From Sphaerochaeta sp. (GTDB taxonomy: Bacteria; Spirochaetota; Spirochaetia; Sphaerochaetales; Sphaerochaetaceae), in NCBI GenBank assembly GCA_018399495.1, contig JAGYOG010000023.1:1-42236 (forward strand): a stretch of DNA of 42,236 nt, in the 5' to 3' direction. The translations under genes were made by a program, and so were the position numbers. Under the pieces are notes generated by a model. The model had not been told where the DNA came from. It worked only from the letters and a program-made list of their open reading frames with translations, and made no database searches. Every line of letters begins with the position of its first letter. The first letter of the stretch is position 1. This document shows positions 9,382 through 16,883 of the stretch, one piece after another.

Positions 9382-9453
9382 CTGGGAAGGAGGGATTCGA
9401 ACCCCCGATGCCGGCACCAAAAACCAGAGCCTTAACCACTTGGCGACTTCCCA
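9382..9453 (-). tRNA. tRNA-Gln (anticodon UUG)
   Basis: A complete 72-base cloverleaf on the minus strand. The acceptor stem pairs TGGGAAG with CTTCCCA and the discriminator base is G. The D-arm contains CAAGTGGTTAAGG, the anticodon loop is TTTTGGT with anticodon TTG, and the T-arm is GGGGGTTCGAATCCCTC. The 3' CCA is not encoded. A perfect TATAAT lies 14 bases upstream of the 5' end and a terminator follows immediately, so it is probably transcribed on its own inside the spoVG-rplY gap. Confidence 0.95.
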
Positions 9454-9467
9454 ACAACGGAAATGAC

Positions 9468-9494
9468 ATTATACCATATTCCAAGGTTTGTCCA
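9468..9494 (-). promoter_or_regulatory. Promoter of tRNA-Gln
   Basis: A consensus TATAAT at 9468-9473 on the minus strand with a -35-like TGGACA at 9489-9494; the spacer is 15 bases, which is short. Confidence 0.55.
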
Positions 9495-9502
9495 GCGGAT
9501 TG

Positions 9503-9796
9503 TTACAATTCCTTTTTTTCAGTTTCTTGTAAAACTTCTTGTGGTTCTTCAGAGGCGTAAGCATCCATCACCACTTGTTGCAAATGGTCCCTAAAGTTGC
9601 TGCTTATTGGATGTGCTACGTCCTTGAACTCACCATTGGCCAACTGCCTGCTTGGCATTGCAATGAAGTCACCTTCCCTACCCTCGATAATCTTGATATT
9701 GTGCACCACAAATTGATTGTCAAATGTAACAGTCACATATGCCTTCAATTTGCCTGCCTGACTGACCTTTCGTACTCGAACCTCTGAAATGTCCAC
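9503..9796 (-). CDS. spoVG: SpoVG family RNA/DNA-binding regulator
   Basis: A 97-residue SpoVG protein, a small site-specific nucleic-acid-binding regulator found also in non-sporulating bacteria, including spirochaetes. The diagnostic pattern I-x-x-V-R-V-R-K-V, then KAYVTVTFDNQFVVHNIKIIEGREGDFIAMPSR (described here by its ends), and the F-x-D-V-A-H-P-I motif are present. The frame can be opened at a TTG (9808), but GGAGG lies five bases before the GTG at 9796, and starting there gives M-D-I-S-E-V-R, matching the family N-terminus; I use GTG. It follows ispE by 26 bases; ispE-spoVG linkage is also known in Firmicutes. Confidence 0.93.
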   Translation of the reverse strand: MDISEVRVRKVSQAGKLKAYVTVTFDNQFVVHNIKIIEGREGDFIAMPSRQLANGEFKDVAHPISSNFRDHLQQVVMDAYASEEPQEVLQETEKKEL

Positions 9797-9822
9797 AAGA
9801 ACCTCCAAACGACCTTATCTTA

Positions 9823-10704
9823 TTATATAACTAAACCGGTTTTCCAGCTCATTATGTCAAATCCAAACCAAGAATTTACCTCGTCAAAAACAATTTGTAC
9901 TTGCCTATTGTCATCACTGACGAAAAACCAACAAGCACCACTGCCAGTAAGTCCACTATATCCAGTGCAAGCACTACGCAGCTCTTCCAGTTGGTCATAG
10001 AATGATTGTTGCTCCATACATCTCTGGAAATCATTATACAACAAACTTTTCCAGACTGCAGGAGATTTTTTAAAAACTTCTGCAATCTCTTCACCTGTCG
10101 GCCCCATTGTAATCAAACTACCGCTACGAATCTCATCAAGCCTGGAATAGGCTGATGACGTAGAAGTAGCAAAAGAGGTTGGCATCACCAAACATAAAAA
10201 CAGCTTTCTCTGTTCCACAGATGTAATCTCTTCACCTTTTCCAGCAACAATCGCACAGGAGTGGGAAGAGAGAAAAAAGGGTACATCGCTACCAACCTGC
10301 AGAGCTATGTCACCCAATGTCTTTTCGTCAAGCGCAGCATCTCCGGCATACTCCTGCAGCAAATGCAGTACAGTAGCAGCATCGCTCGATCCACCGCCCA
10401 AACCAGATTGAGCAGGAATACGTTTCCTACAATCTATTTGCAAGGACAGAGGGAAATGGGCCCTTTCACACCAGAGGCGGGCAGCCTTGGTCAAGGTATC
10501 CTCTCCATTGAGTTGAAACGCTTCCATTCCTTTCACTTCTACATTGAACCTGCGATGCCCTGTTACCGTGATGGAAATATCATCAGGAAGATCCACCAAG
10601 ACGAAAAGTGAGCGGATGGGGTGATACCCATCTTGAAACGGTTGGCCGACGGCCAGATGCAGATTTACCTTGGCATAAGCAGGACGTTCAAGTATGGTAT
10701 CCAT
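9823..10704 (-). CDS. ispE: 4-diphosphocytidyl-2-C-methyl-D-erythritol kinase
   Basis: A 293-residue GHMP kinase of the non-mevalonate (MEP) isoprenoid pathway. The conserved Lys in AYAKVNLHL is at residue 12, the ATP-binding P-A-x-S-G-L-G-G-G-S-S-D-A-A loop at about 98-110, and the catalytic Asp in the GSDVPFF motif near 148. The C-terminal G-L-T-G-S-G-A-C-W-F motif is present. Length is typical. It is the first gene of the minus-strand housekeeping run. No Shine-Dalgarno precedes the ATG and a promoter ends just upstream, so a leaderless mRNA is likely. Confidence 0.94.
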   Translation of the reverse strand: MDTILERPAYAKVNLHLAVGQPFQDGYHPIRSLFVLVDLPDDISITVTGHRRFNVEVKGMEAFQLNGEDTLTKAARLWCERAHFPLSLQIDCRKRIPAQSGLGGGSSDAATVLHLLQEYAGDAALDEKTLGDIALQVGSDVPFFLSSHSCAIVAGKGEEITSVEQRKLFLCLVMPTSFATSTSSAYSRLDEIRSGSLITMGPTGEEIAEVFKKSPAVWKSLLYNDFQRCMEQQSFYDQLEELRSACTGYSGLTGSGACWFFVSDDNRQVQIVFDEVNSWFGFDIMSWKTGLVI

Positions 10705-10711
10705 ATTCTAC

Positions 10712-10740
10712 AGAGTACCAAAGCCAATGTTGATTGTCTA
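10712..10740 (-). promoter_or_regulatory. Promoter of ispE, predicted leaderless
   Basis: On the minus strand, TAGACA (10735-10740), a 17-base spacer and TACTCT (10712-10717), ending seven bases before the ATG at 10704. A second -10-like TAGAAT overlaps the start region. Confidence 0.45.
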
Positions 10741-10845
10741 GTAAGATTTTTCCATAATTGTAAGCTCTAAGCCCTTTTTTTTTGAAAATACATTTCTAAA
10801 AGTGACATATAGACCAAAGATACATAACAAATCTGGAATACAAAC

Positions 10846-11634
10846 TTACGCATCTTTCCAGATACCCAACGTAATGAGTTGCTGTTGGGTTTTTTCTTTC
10901 CAGTTTTTATTCGCTTGAGGATTTGCAGGACTGGGGTGAATAAGGGAACCTAGTATGTATCCATCATCCTCGAAAACCACCTGTTGCAACTTTTTCAAAG
11001 CGTATTTTCCTACCCCAATAAGATACGTTGGTTTCAACAGTAGGATCATGTCCAGAAGATATCGGTCACAGATTGTCTCCAATGCCATTCGCTCACCTTT
11101 GGGAAGTTTATCCGGGGTAATGTTCTTTGCATGTTTGGTTCGTTCCATAAATGCAAGCGGGCAGTAATTGGTAATTGCCATCTCCTGTGAAAATACATCG
11201 GCACTCTCGTAGTGTTCAGCCATCAGAGCCCAGAGCCGTTTACCACTGACCTCACTTCGCTGTACAGATAATCCAAGTACTGGACGTGATGGATGTTCGA
11301 TAGTTGGTTTTTGGATAGGTTCATCAAGCTTGAGAAATTGCTTTACGGCATCCACTTCACCGAAGGGTATACCGTTTTGTGCCATGCCAAAAGGTCCGGG
11401 GTTCATTCCTAGCAATAACGTCTTAACCGGGTGACTAAGATAAGCCCTTATATACGCTTCATGCATTTCCCAAGCGTATTGCAGCGGATTGTAGATATAA
11501 AAGTCTCCACTGAATCGCAATTGTTCCACCTGCCAAGCAAACAGTTTTGTCCGTTGTACGATCTCTTGTAAGCAATTCTGCACATCCGTCCCCCTAGCAT
11601 AAAAGTCAGTTTCTACCTTATGATATCCCAACAT
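10846..11634 (-). CDS. SMUG1-type uracil-DNA glycosylase
   Basis: A 262-residue enzyme of the single-strand-selective monofunctional uracil-DNA glycosylase (SMUG1) group, removing uracil and some oxidised pyrimidines from DNA in base excision repair. The family signature G-M-N-P-G-P-F-G-M-A-Q is at about residues 76-86, and the second active-site motif H-P-S-P-x-N-P near residue 233. The V-S-G-x-R-L-W segment between them is also typical. The frame can be extended upstream to a TTG at 11676 or ATG at 11667, but this would run into the divergent HAD gene; the ATG at 11634 is chosen with moderate confidence, as no Shine-Dalgarno is visible at any of these starts. SMUG1 is less usual in bacteria than Ung. 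Confidence 0.85.
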   Translation of the reverse strand: MLGYHKVETDFYARGTDVQNCLQEIVQRTKLFAWQVEQLRFSGDFYIYNPLQYAWEMHEAYIRAYLSHPVKTLLLGMNPGPFGMAQNGIPFGEVDAVKQFLKLDEPIQKPTIEHPSRPVLGLSVQRSEVSGKRLWALMAEHYESADVFSQEMAITNYCPLAFMERTKHAKNITPDKLPKGERMALETICDRYLLDMILLLKPTYLIGVGKYALKKLQQVVFEDDGYILGSLIHPSPANPQANKNWKEKTQQQLITLGIWKDA

Positions 11635-12394
11635 GGCACAAAAGGTTGAGAAACTCAAGGGAATCATTTTTGACAAGGATGGGACGTTGTTTGACTACGC
11701 CCAAGTTTGGGAAACCATCCTGAAAGAGGGTATCGCCCTAACCTTCAATTCCATGGGAAGGCAGAACCAGCAGAGTGCAAAACAGGCAATGCTAAGCCTG
11801 ATGGGCATAGATGAAAAAGGGCAGTGCATTCCCAAGGGATTGGTATTTACCCATCGTAGGGTCCAAATCCTCAGAAGATTCCTACTTTACTGCATCCGCT
11901 ATCGTGTCAATGCAATCAAGGCAATTAAAGGGTACCAGAGAAGTGTAAAACATAGTGAAGTCCTGCTCAACGAAAAACTCAAACAGATGGACTTCTCCAT
12001 ACAACAAAGCTTGTTCAGGCGACTGAAAGAAAAAGGTTATTATATAGGGGTCATTACCAGTGACAACGCTTCCTCAACCAATCTTTTCCTCTCATTGATG
12101 GGCTTGGAGAAGATGGTCGACTTCATTGCTAGTCGTGACAGCAACTATCGACGGAAACCGCATAGTGAAGCATTCAATACATTTTGCGAACAGGCAGGAA
12201 TTCAGCCCTCTCAGGTAGCAATGGTAGGTGACACGCTCACCGATATGTTATTTGCAAAACGAGCTCAAGCGGGCTATCGAGTGGCACTTTTAAGCGGAAG
12301 CAATGATAGAAGAAGCTTGGAAAGACTGAGTGATGTTGTCTATGAGGATATTTCATCCCTCCACCACGATACGAGACTATTTCCTGCCCAATAG
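11633..12394 (+). CDS. HAD-superfamily phosphatase, phosphoglycolate phosphatase-like
   Basis: A 253-residue haloacid-dehalogenase hydrolase. Motif I is F-D-K-D-G-T at residues 13-18 (nucleophile D14), motif II the Thr/Ser in GVITSDNASS, and motif IV MVGDTLTDM with a preceding Lys in YRRKPH. The helical cap is inserted between motifs I and II, as in the Gph/PgmB group. The substrate cannot be told. An in-frame TGA sits 12 bases upstream, so the ATG at 11633 is forced. That ATG shares the tetranucleotide CATG with the start codon of the divergent uracil-DNA glycosylase. A -10-like TATGAT (11619-11624) lies eight bases upstream and no Shine-Dalgarno is present. Confidence 0.85.
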   Translation: MAQKVEKLKGIIFDKDGTLFDYAQVWETILKEGIALTFNSMGRQNQQSAKQAMLSLMGIDEKGQCIPKGLVFTHRRVQILRRFLLYCIRYRVNAIKAIKGYQRSVKHSEVLLNEKLKQMDFSIQQSLFRRLKEKGYYIGVITSDNASSTNLFLSLMGLEKMVDFIASRDSNYRRKPHSEAFNTFCEQAGIQPSQVAMVGDTLTDMLFAKRAQAGYRVALLSGSNDRRSLERLSDVVYEDISSLHHDTRLFPAQ

Positions 12395-12446
12395 TACGTT
12401 TTAACTAAGATTCCAATCATTTTCATTGAAACAAATTAAGCTTTTC

Positions 12447-12475
12447 TTGACAAATAGGGATCTTTCTGTGAAAAT
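12447..12475 (+). promoter_or_regulatory. Promoter of the acyl-CoA synthetase gene
   Basis: A perfect -35 TTGACA (12447-12452), 17-base spacer and GAAAAT (12470-12475), about 70 bases before the start codon. Confidence 0.45.
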
Positions 12476-12547
12476 AGCCGATAGAGCATTCAAATTCAGT
12501 CTCTAGTAGATTTCTATCATCCTCACTTCTTTGGAGATTTCCCTATC

Positions 12548-14257
12548 ATGAAACATTCTTGGGATGACCTTGACCAATATCGCGGTGTACTGTTTGAAGG
12601 ACAGTGGCCAACCATCATTGACCTGTTACGCATCACAGAACAGAAGTTTGGGGAGAGAAACGGATTCACCGTATTCAAGCCTACACGGGAAACACTTACC
12701 TTCTCACAGATTCTCCAGGAAGTCAGAAGAGTCAGCTCATACCTTCAGAAATGCGGTATAGCAAAAGGCGATCGCATCATCATCAACGGAAAGAATAGTC
12801 CTATATGGGCTATTGCCTATTTGGCAACGCTGTATGCTGGAGCAATCGTAGTTCCTCTGGACAACCAGATGAATACTGAACGTGTTGAAACACTCGGTAG
12901 TTTTGTAGAAGCATCCTTTATTTTTGCTGACAAGAATGCTCTTGAAGCATTGGATGCTGAAAAAGACTTATTCAGAAAGCTGAAAGGACAAGCGACTCTC
13001 TTGGGAACCAGTGATATCTATCCAAGTATTACCACGATAAAAGCGGATAAGAAATATGAACGTGTACAAACCTCTGAGCATGACATTGCTTCCATTCTCT
13101 TTACCAGTGGAACCACGGGCAACGAGAAAGGAGTCATGCTCACCCATGCCAATATCGTAAGCGACCTCTACCAAGCATGTGACGGCACGTTCCTCAACCT
13201 CGATGAAACTGATGTGCTCTATGCCCTACTTCCTCTTCATCACAGCTATTGTTGTACCGCGGTACTACTTGAATCCATCAAGCATGGGGCTGAGTGCGTC
13301 TTTGGCCAAGATATTGTGGTAAGCAGGATGATCAACGACCTCATCGAAGGGAAAGTCACCATCTTCATGGGAATTCCCCTGCTTTACAACAAGCTGCTTG
13401 CTGGAATCATGAAGCAGGTAAAGAAAAAAGGATTTTTAATTAACACCTTGGTGCATTCACTGATGTGGATCAACGGATTTACCAAAAAATACTTGCATTG
13501 GAATCCCTTTCGAAAAACCTTCAATAAAATGCTGCTCAGCAAGATTGGTCTGGACAGAAATAATTTTTTGATCTGTGGAGCCGGTCCACTTGCCCCAAAG
13601 GTATTCAAACAGTATCAACAGCTTGGCCTTGATTTCATCCAAGGCTATGGGCTTACCGAGACAAGTCCAATCCTTACACTTAATCCAATCAGCCACTTCA
13701 AGGTGGAATCCGTTGGTATGGTATTCCCCTTGGTTGAGATGAAGATTGCTGACCCTGATGAAAACGGAATAGGTGAAATCCGGGTAAAGGGCCCAAACAT
13801 CTCACAAGGCTACTACAAAGATCCAATCCACACCTCTGAATTATTTGATGAAGAAGGGTATCTAAAAACAGGTGATCTTGGATGTCTCGACAAAGAAAAC
13901 TACCTATATATCAAAGGTCGGGCAAAGAACATCATCGTCACTGAAGGGGGAAAGAATGTCTACCCTGAGGAGATAGAAGACCTCTTCCAGCTCTACAATC
14001 AGGTAGAACAGATACTTATCCGTGGATACCAAGAGAAGAAGCATATCCCCAGTGAGCTTATTGAAGCAGTTATTTACCCCAATATTGATTACTACCTGGA
14101 ACACAATGTTTCTATGCAGGAAGATCTAGAACGGGTAATCAAGGAAGTCAACCAACGGGTGTCCGGCTACAAGAAGATCACTCGTCTCACCATTCTCGAA
14201 GAACCTATGGATATGACAAGCACTAAAAAGATCAAACGCAACAAGGTGACTGCCTAG
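12548..14257 (+). CDS. AMP-binding acyl-CoA synthetase
   Basis: A 569-residue adenylate-forming enzyme activating a carboxylic acid, probably a medium- or long-chain fatty acid, to its CoA thioester through an acyl-AMP. The phosphate-binding loop L-F-T-S-G-T-T-G-N-E-K-G is near residue 184, the A5 motif Q-G-Y-G-L-T-E-T-S-P near 360, and the Y-L-K-T-G-D-L-G hinge region is conserved. The C-terminal domain ends with the catalytic-Lys-type sequence T-S-T-K-K-I-K-R-N. The relatively hydrophobic stretch GFLINTLVHSLMWINGF is typical of long-chain ligases and may touch the membrane. GGAG is upstream of the ATG. It lies 23 bases before mtaD on the same strand. Confidence 0.88.
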   Translation: MKHSWDDLDQYRGVLFEGQWPTIIDLLRITEQKFGERNGFTVFKPTRETLTFSQILQEVRRVSSYLQKCGIAKGDRIIINGKNSPIWAIAYLATLYAGAIVVPLDNQMNTERVETLGSFVEASFIFADKNALEALDAEKDLFRKLKGQATLLGTSDIYPSITTIKADKKYERVQTSEHDIASILFTSGTTGNEKGVMLTHANIVSDLYQACDGTFLNLDETDVLYALLPLHHSYCCTAVLLESIKHGAECVFGQDIVVSRMINDLIEGKVTIFMGIPLLYNKLLAGIMKQVKKKGFLINTLVHSLMWINGFTKKYLHWNPFRKTFNKMLLSKIGLDRNNFLICGAGPLAPKVFKQYQQLGLDFIQGYGLTETSPILTLNPISHFKVESVGMVFPLVEMKIADPDENGIGEIRVKGPNISQGYYKDPIHTSELFDEEGYLKTGDLGCLDKENYLYIKGRAKNIIVTEGGKNVYPEEIEDLFQLYNQVEQILIRGYQEKKHIPSELIEAVIYPNIDYYLEHNVSMQEDLERVIKEVNQRVSGYKKITRLTILEEPMDMTSTKKIKRNKVTA

Positions 14258-14274
14258 CAAGTTCATGATACTAT
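14246..14274 (+). promoter_or_regulatory. Promoter of mtaD, predicted leaderless
   Basis: GTGACT (14246-14251), a 17-base spacer and TACTAT (14269-14274), overlapping the end of the upstream gene and ending six bases before the ATG at 14281. No Shine-Dalgarno is present. Confidence 0.45.
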
Positions 14275-14280
14275 AGCCTC

Positions 14281-15570
14281 ATGAAACTACTCATTACCAA
14301 CGCACTCATCATTCCGATGACCAAAGAGGGTCTGAGCCTTCGTGGGGATATCGGTATCGATGGGAAGCATATCGTTTTTGTAGGAACGGGAAACCCTTCC
14401 TTCACGGCTGACCGTATCATTGATGGATCTTCATTCCTTGCAATGCCGTCCTTGGTAAATGCTCATACTCATTTGAGCATGGGCCTGATGCGAAACTACA
14501 AGGATTCCCTTCCTACGCTGCATGCTTGGCTTGCTGAAATCTTCCCGATCGAAGAGAAACTCACCGCCGAGGATGTCCTTCTTGCAAGCCGCCTCGGCAT
14601 CATTGAACTTATCCAGAGTGGATGCACCATGTTCACTGACATGTACTTCGAGCCCCAATCAACGGCACAGGCTGTCATTGAGGGAGGGATCAGGGGAAGC
14701 ATAGGGGTGACACTGTTCGGTGCTCTTGAAGAGAACAAAGCAAGGGTCGAGGAGAGCGAGAAAACCCTCTCTCCTTACCTTGCACAAGCAGAAGGTCGTC
14801 TCACCCTCAATGTTGCTCCTCACGCCATCTATACCTGTACACAGGAAACCTACCAGTATGCTGCAGATTGGGCACGTCAGCATGGAAGGGTGTTTCATAC
14901 ACATCTTAGCGAGACCAAGAAGGAAGTGGATGACTGCATTGCAGAGACAGGAATGACCCCACCTGCCTACTTGGCAAAGATAGGCGTCCTACAGGAGGTA
15001 AAGAGCATGCTTGCCCATTGCGTTCACTTGACAGAAGAGGATATTAAGCTTCTGAAAACCTTTGACACCACCATCGTGCATAACCCCAGCAGCAATCTCA
15101 AGCTCTCCAGTGGTATCGCGCCCATTGCTTCCTATCTGAATGCTGGGATTTCTGTTGCACTAGGTACGGATGGAGCAAGCAGCAACAACAATCTCAACAT
15201 GTTCGAAGAGATGCACATTGCCAGTCTTCTGGGAAGAGTGGTGGAGACCAGTGGAGAGAAAACAACACCCTATCAAGTGTTGGAGATGGCCACCAAGCGA
15301 GGAGCAGAAGCGTTGGGAATAGGAGACCAAATCGGGACCTTGGAGACCGGCAAGGAAGCGGATCTTCTCCTGATTGATTTGAAGAAGAGTCACCTCACCC
15401 CACTCAATGACCCATTCAGTGCATTGGTATATGCAGCCCAGAGTTCCGATGTCGATACCGTCTTCTGCCAGGGAAAAATTGTGATGGAACATCGCAAGGT
15501 ATGTACCTTCGATGAAGGTCAGGTAATAGAAGATGTACAGAGAAGCTGGGCTGAAGTACTCAATCGATAA
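14281..15570 (+). CDS. mtaD: 5'-methylthioadenosine / S-adenosylhomocysteine deaminase
   Basis: A 429-residue amidohydrolase of the MtaD/SAH deaminase group, converting methylthioadenosine to methylthioinosine (and SAH to S-inosylhomocysteine). Metal ligands are visible: H62-x-H64 in NAHTHLSMG, His in T-H-L-S-E near 208, His in LAHCVH near 246 and Asp in T-D-G-A-S-S-N-N-N near 297. The stop codon is 13 bases before the mtnA start. The pairing with mtnA points to methylthioadenosine as the physiological substrate rather than a guanine- or cytosine-type deaminase. Confidence 0.9.
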   Translation: MKLLITNALIIPMTKEGLSLRGDIGIDGKHIVFVGTGNPSFTADRIIDGSSFLAMPSLVNAHTHLSMGLMRNYKDSLPTLHAWLAEIFPIEEKLTAEDVLLASRLGIIELIQSGCTMFTDMYFEPQSTAQAVIEGGIRGSIGVTLFGALEENKARVEESEKTLSPYLAQAEGRLTLNVAPHAIYTCTQETYQYAADWARQHGRVFHTHLSETKKEVDDCIAETGMTPPAYLAKIGVLQEVKSMLAHCVHLTEEDIKLLKTFDTTIVHNPSSNLKLSSGIAPIASYLNAGISVALGTDGASSNNNLNMFEEMHIASLLGRVVETSGEKTTPYQVLEMATKRGAEALGIGDQIGTLETGKEADLLLIDLKKSHLTPLNDPFSALVYAAQSSDVDTVFCQGKIVMEHRKVCTFDEGQVIEDVQRSWAEVLNR

Positions 15571-15583
15571 CGAGGAGATAATC

Positions 15584-16621
15584 ATGGATGAATCATTTGT
15601 CACTCTCATATTTAAGGACGATACGCTTACATTGATCGATCAACGTATTTTGCCTACTGAAGTTTCTTATGTTGAATGCAAGACCTACGAGGAAGTCGAG
15701 TTTGCCATCAGGGATATGATCGTACGAGGCGCTCCCGCCATCGGAGCAGCTGCAGCGTATGGGGTATATCTTGCTGCACACCAGTGCCCTAACGATGCAG
15801 AATTCAAGGACGCTTGCAAGTTTCTCAGTCTCGCAAGACCTACTGCGGTTAACCTCGGCTGGGCTATCAACCGAATGCTTGCCACCTATGAGCACAACAA
15901 ACAGCAACCTAGAAAGATGCTTCTTAAAACATTGGGGGAAGAAGCTGACACCATTAGGGAAGAGGACATCAAGACCAACAAGCAGATGTCCCGTATTGGT
16001 GCTGCAGTGGTTCCAAACAATGCAACGATACTTACCCACTGCAATACCGGGGCACTTGCTACAGCAGGTTGGGGGACAGCTCTCGGTGTTATCAAAACAG
16101 CGTTCTATGACAAGAAAGATATCTTTGTCTATGCTGACGAAACACGACCAAGATTTCAAGGAGCTCGTTTGACAGCTTGGGAATTGATGGAAGCAAAAAT
16201 CCCATCAAAACTTATTCCTGACAGTGCTGCAGCAACACTCATCCGTGATGGAAAGATTGATTTGGTCATCCTCGGTGGTGACCGTATAGCAGCTAACGGA
16301 GATGTTGCAAACAAACTTGGAACCTTCGCACTATCTGTCATATGTAAGGCCTATGGAGTACCTTTCTACAGTGTCGTACCCATTTCAACAATTGATTTTT
16401 CCATACCTGATGGATCTGCGATACCCATTGAGGAACGGGAAACAGAAGAAGTCACCCATGTACAGGGAGTGCAAATAGCACCTAGTGGCATGGGAGTCTA
16501 CAACCCTGCTTTTGATATCACCCCGCACCAAAACCTCACAGGAATCATTACAGAAAAGGGTATCATCTATCCTCCTTTCAAGGAAAACATTGAACGACTC
16601 AGGCGAGGAGAGACGCTCTAG
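15584..16621 (+). CDS. mtnA: S-methyl-5-thioribose-1-phosphate isomerase
   Basis: A 345-residue MtnA, isomerising 5-methylthioribose-1-phosphate to 5-methylthioribulose-1-phosphate in methylthioadenosine salvage. The R-G-A-P-A-I-G loop, the catalytic Cys in T-H-C-N-T-G near residue 153 and the catalytic Asp in G-G-D-R-I-A-A-N-G-D near 233 identify it within the eIF2B-like fold. The frame is open from 15533, but GAGGAG lies before the ATG at 15584, so I start there. No other methionine-salvage gene is in the window. A terminator follows. Confidence 0.94.
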   Translation: MDESFVTLIFKDDTLTLIDQRILPTEVSYVECKTYEEVEFAIRDMIVRGAPAIGAAAAYGVYLAAHQCPNDAEFKDACKFLSLARPTAVNLGWAINRMLATYEHNKQQPRKMLLKTLGEEADTIREEDIKTNKQMSRIGAAVVPNNATILTHCNTGALATAGWGTALGVIKTAFYDKKDIFVYADETRPRFQGARLTAWELMEAKIPSKLIPDSAAATLIRDGKIDLVILGGDRIAANGDVANKLGTFALSVICKAYGVPFYSVVPISTIDFSIPDGSAIPIEERETEEVTHVQGVQIAPSGMGVYNPAFDITPHQNLTGIITEKGIIYPPFKENIERLRRGETL

Positions 16622-16631
16622 GAGTATACCG

Positions 16632-16663
16632 GCAGTGGAGAGCGATTCCACTGCTTTTTTTTT
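16632..16663 (+). terminator. Terminator after mtnA
   Basis: An eight-pair stem, arms 16632-16639 and 16647-16654, followed by nine T residues, about ten bases after the mtnA stop codon. Confidence 0.85.
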
Positions 16664-16838
16664 AGATTTTTCATATACAAGAGATATTGTGGAGATGACA
16701 AAAAGAGTGGCTATCCATTGCGGTCCTCCTCAGTCTTTCTTGTTTTTGATATGCCATTTACGCATACCGCAAAAACCCCTACCCCATTTTTCGGTTTTAC
16801 GAAAGGCTTTACCAATTTCTCCATTTTCTATACCATCG

Positions 16839-16855
16839 TATACATATTATGTATA
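16839..16855 (+). promoter_or_regulatory. Perfect 17-bp palindrome upstream of gdhA, operator candidate
   Basis: TATACATA-T-TATGTATA is a perfect inverted repeat with a one-base centre, 28 bases before the gdhA start. It overlaps every plausible -10 sequence in the region, so a bound dimeric regulator would block initiation. The regulator is not evident in the window. Confidence 0.5.
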
Positions 16856-16883
16856 TTTATACAAATAGAGGAGTAGTATCTAA

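Noticed and set aside
15593-16159. 188-codon minus-strand frame
   Set aside because: Antisense to mtnA; no start signal and no recognisable motif.
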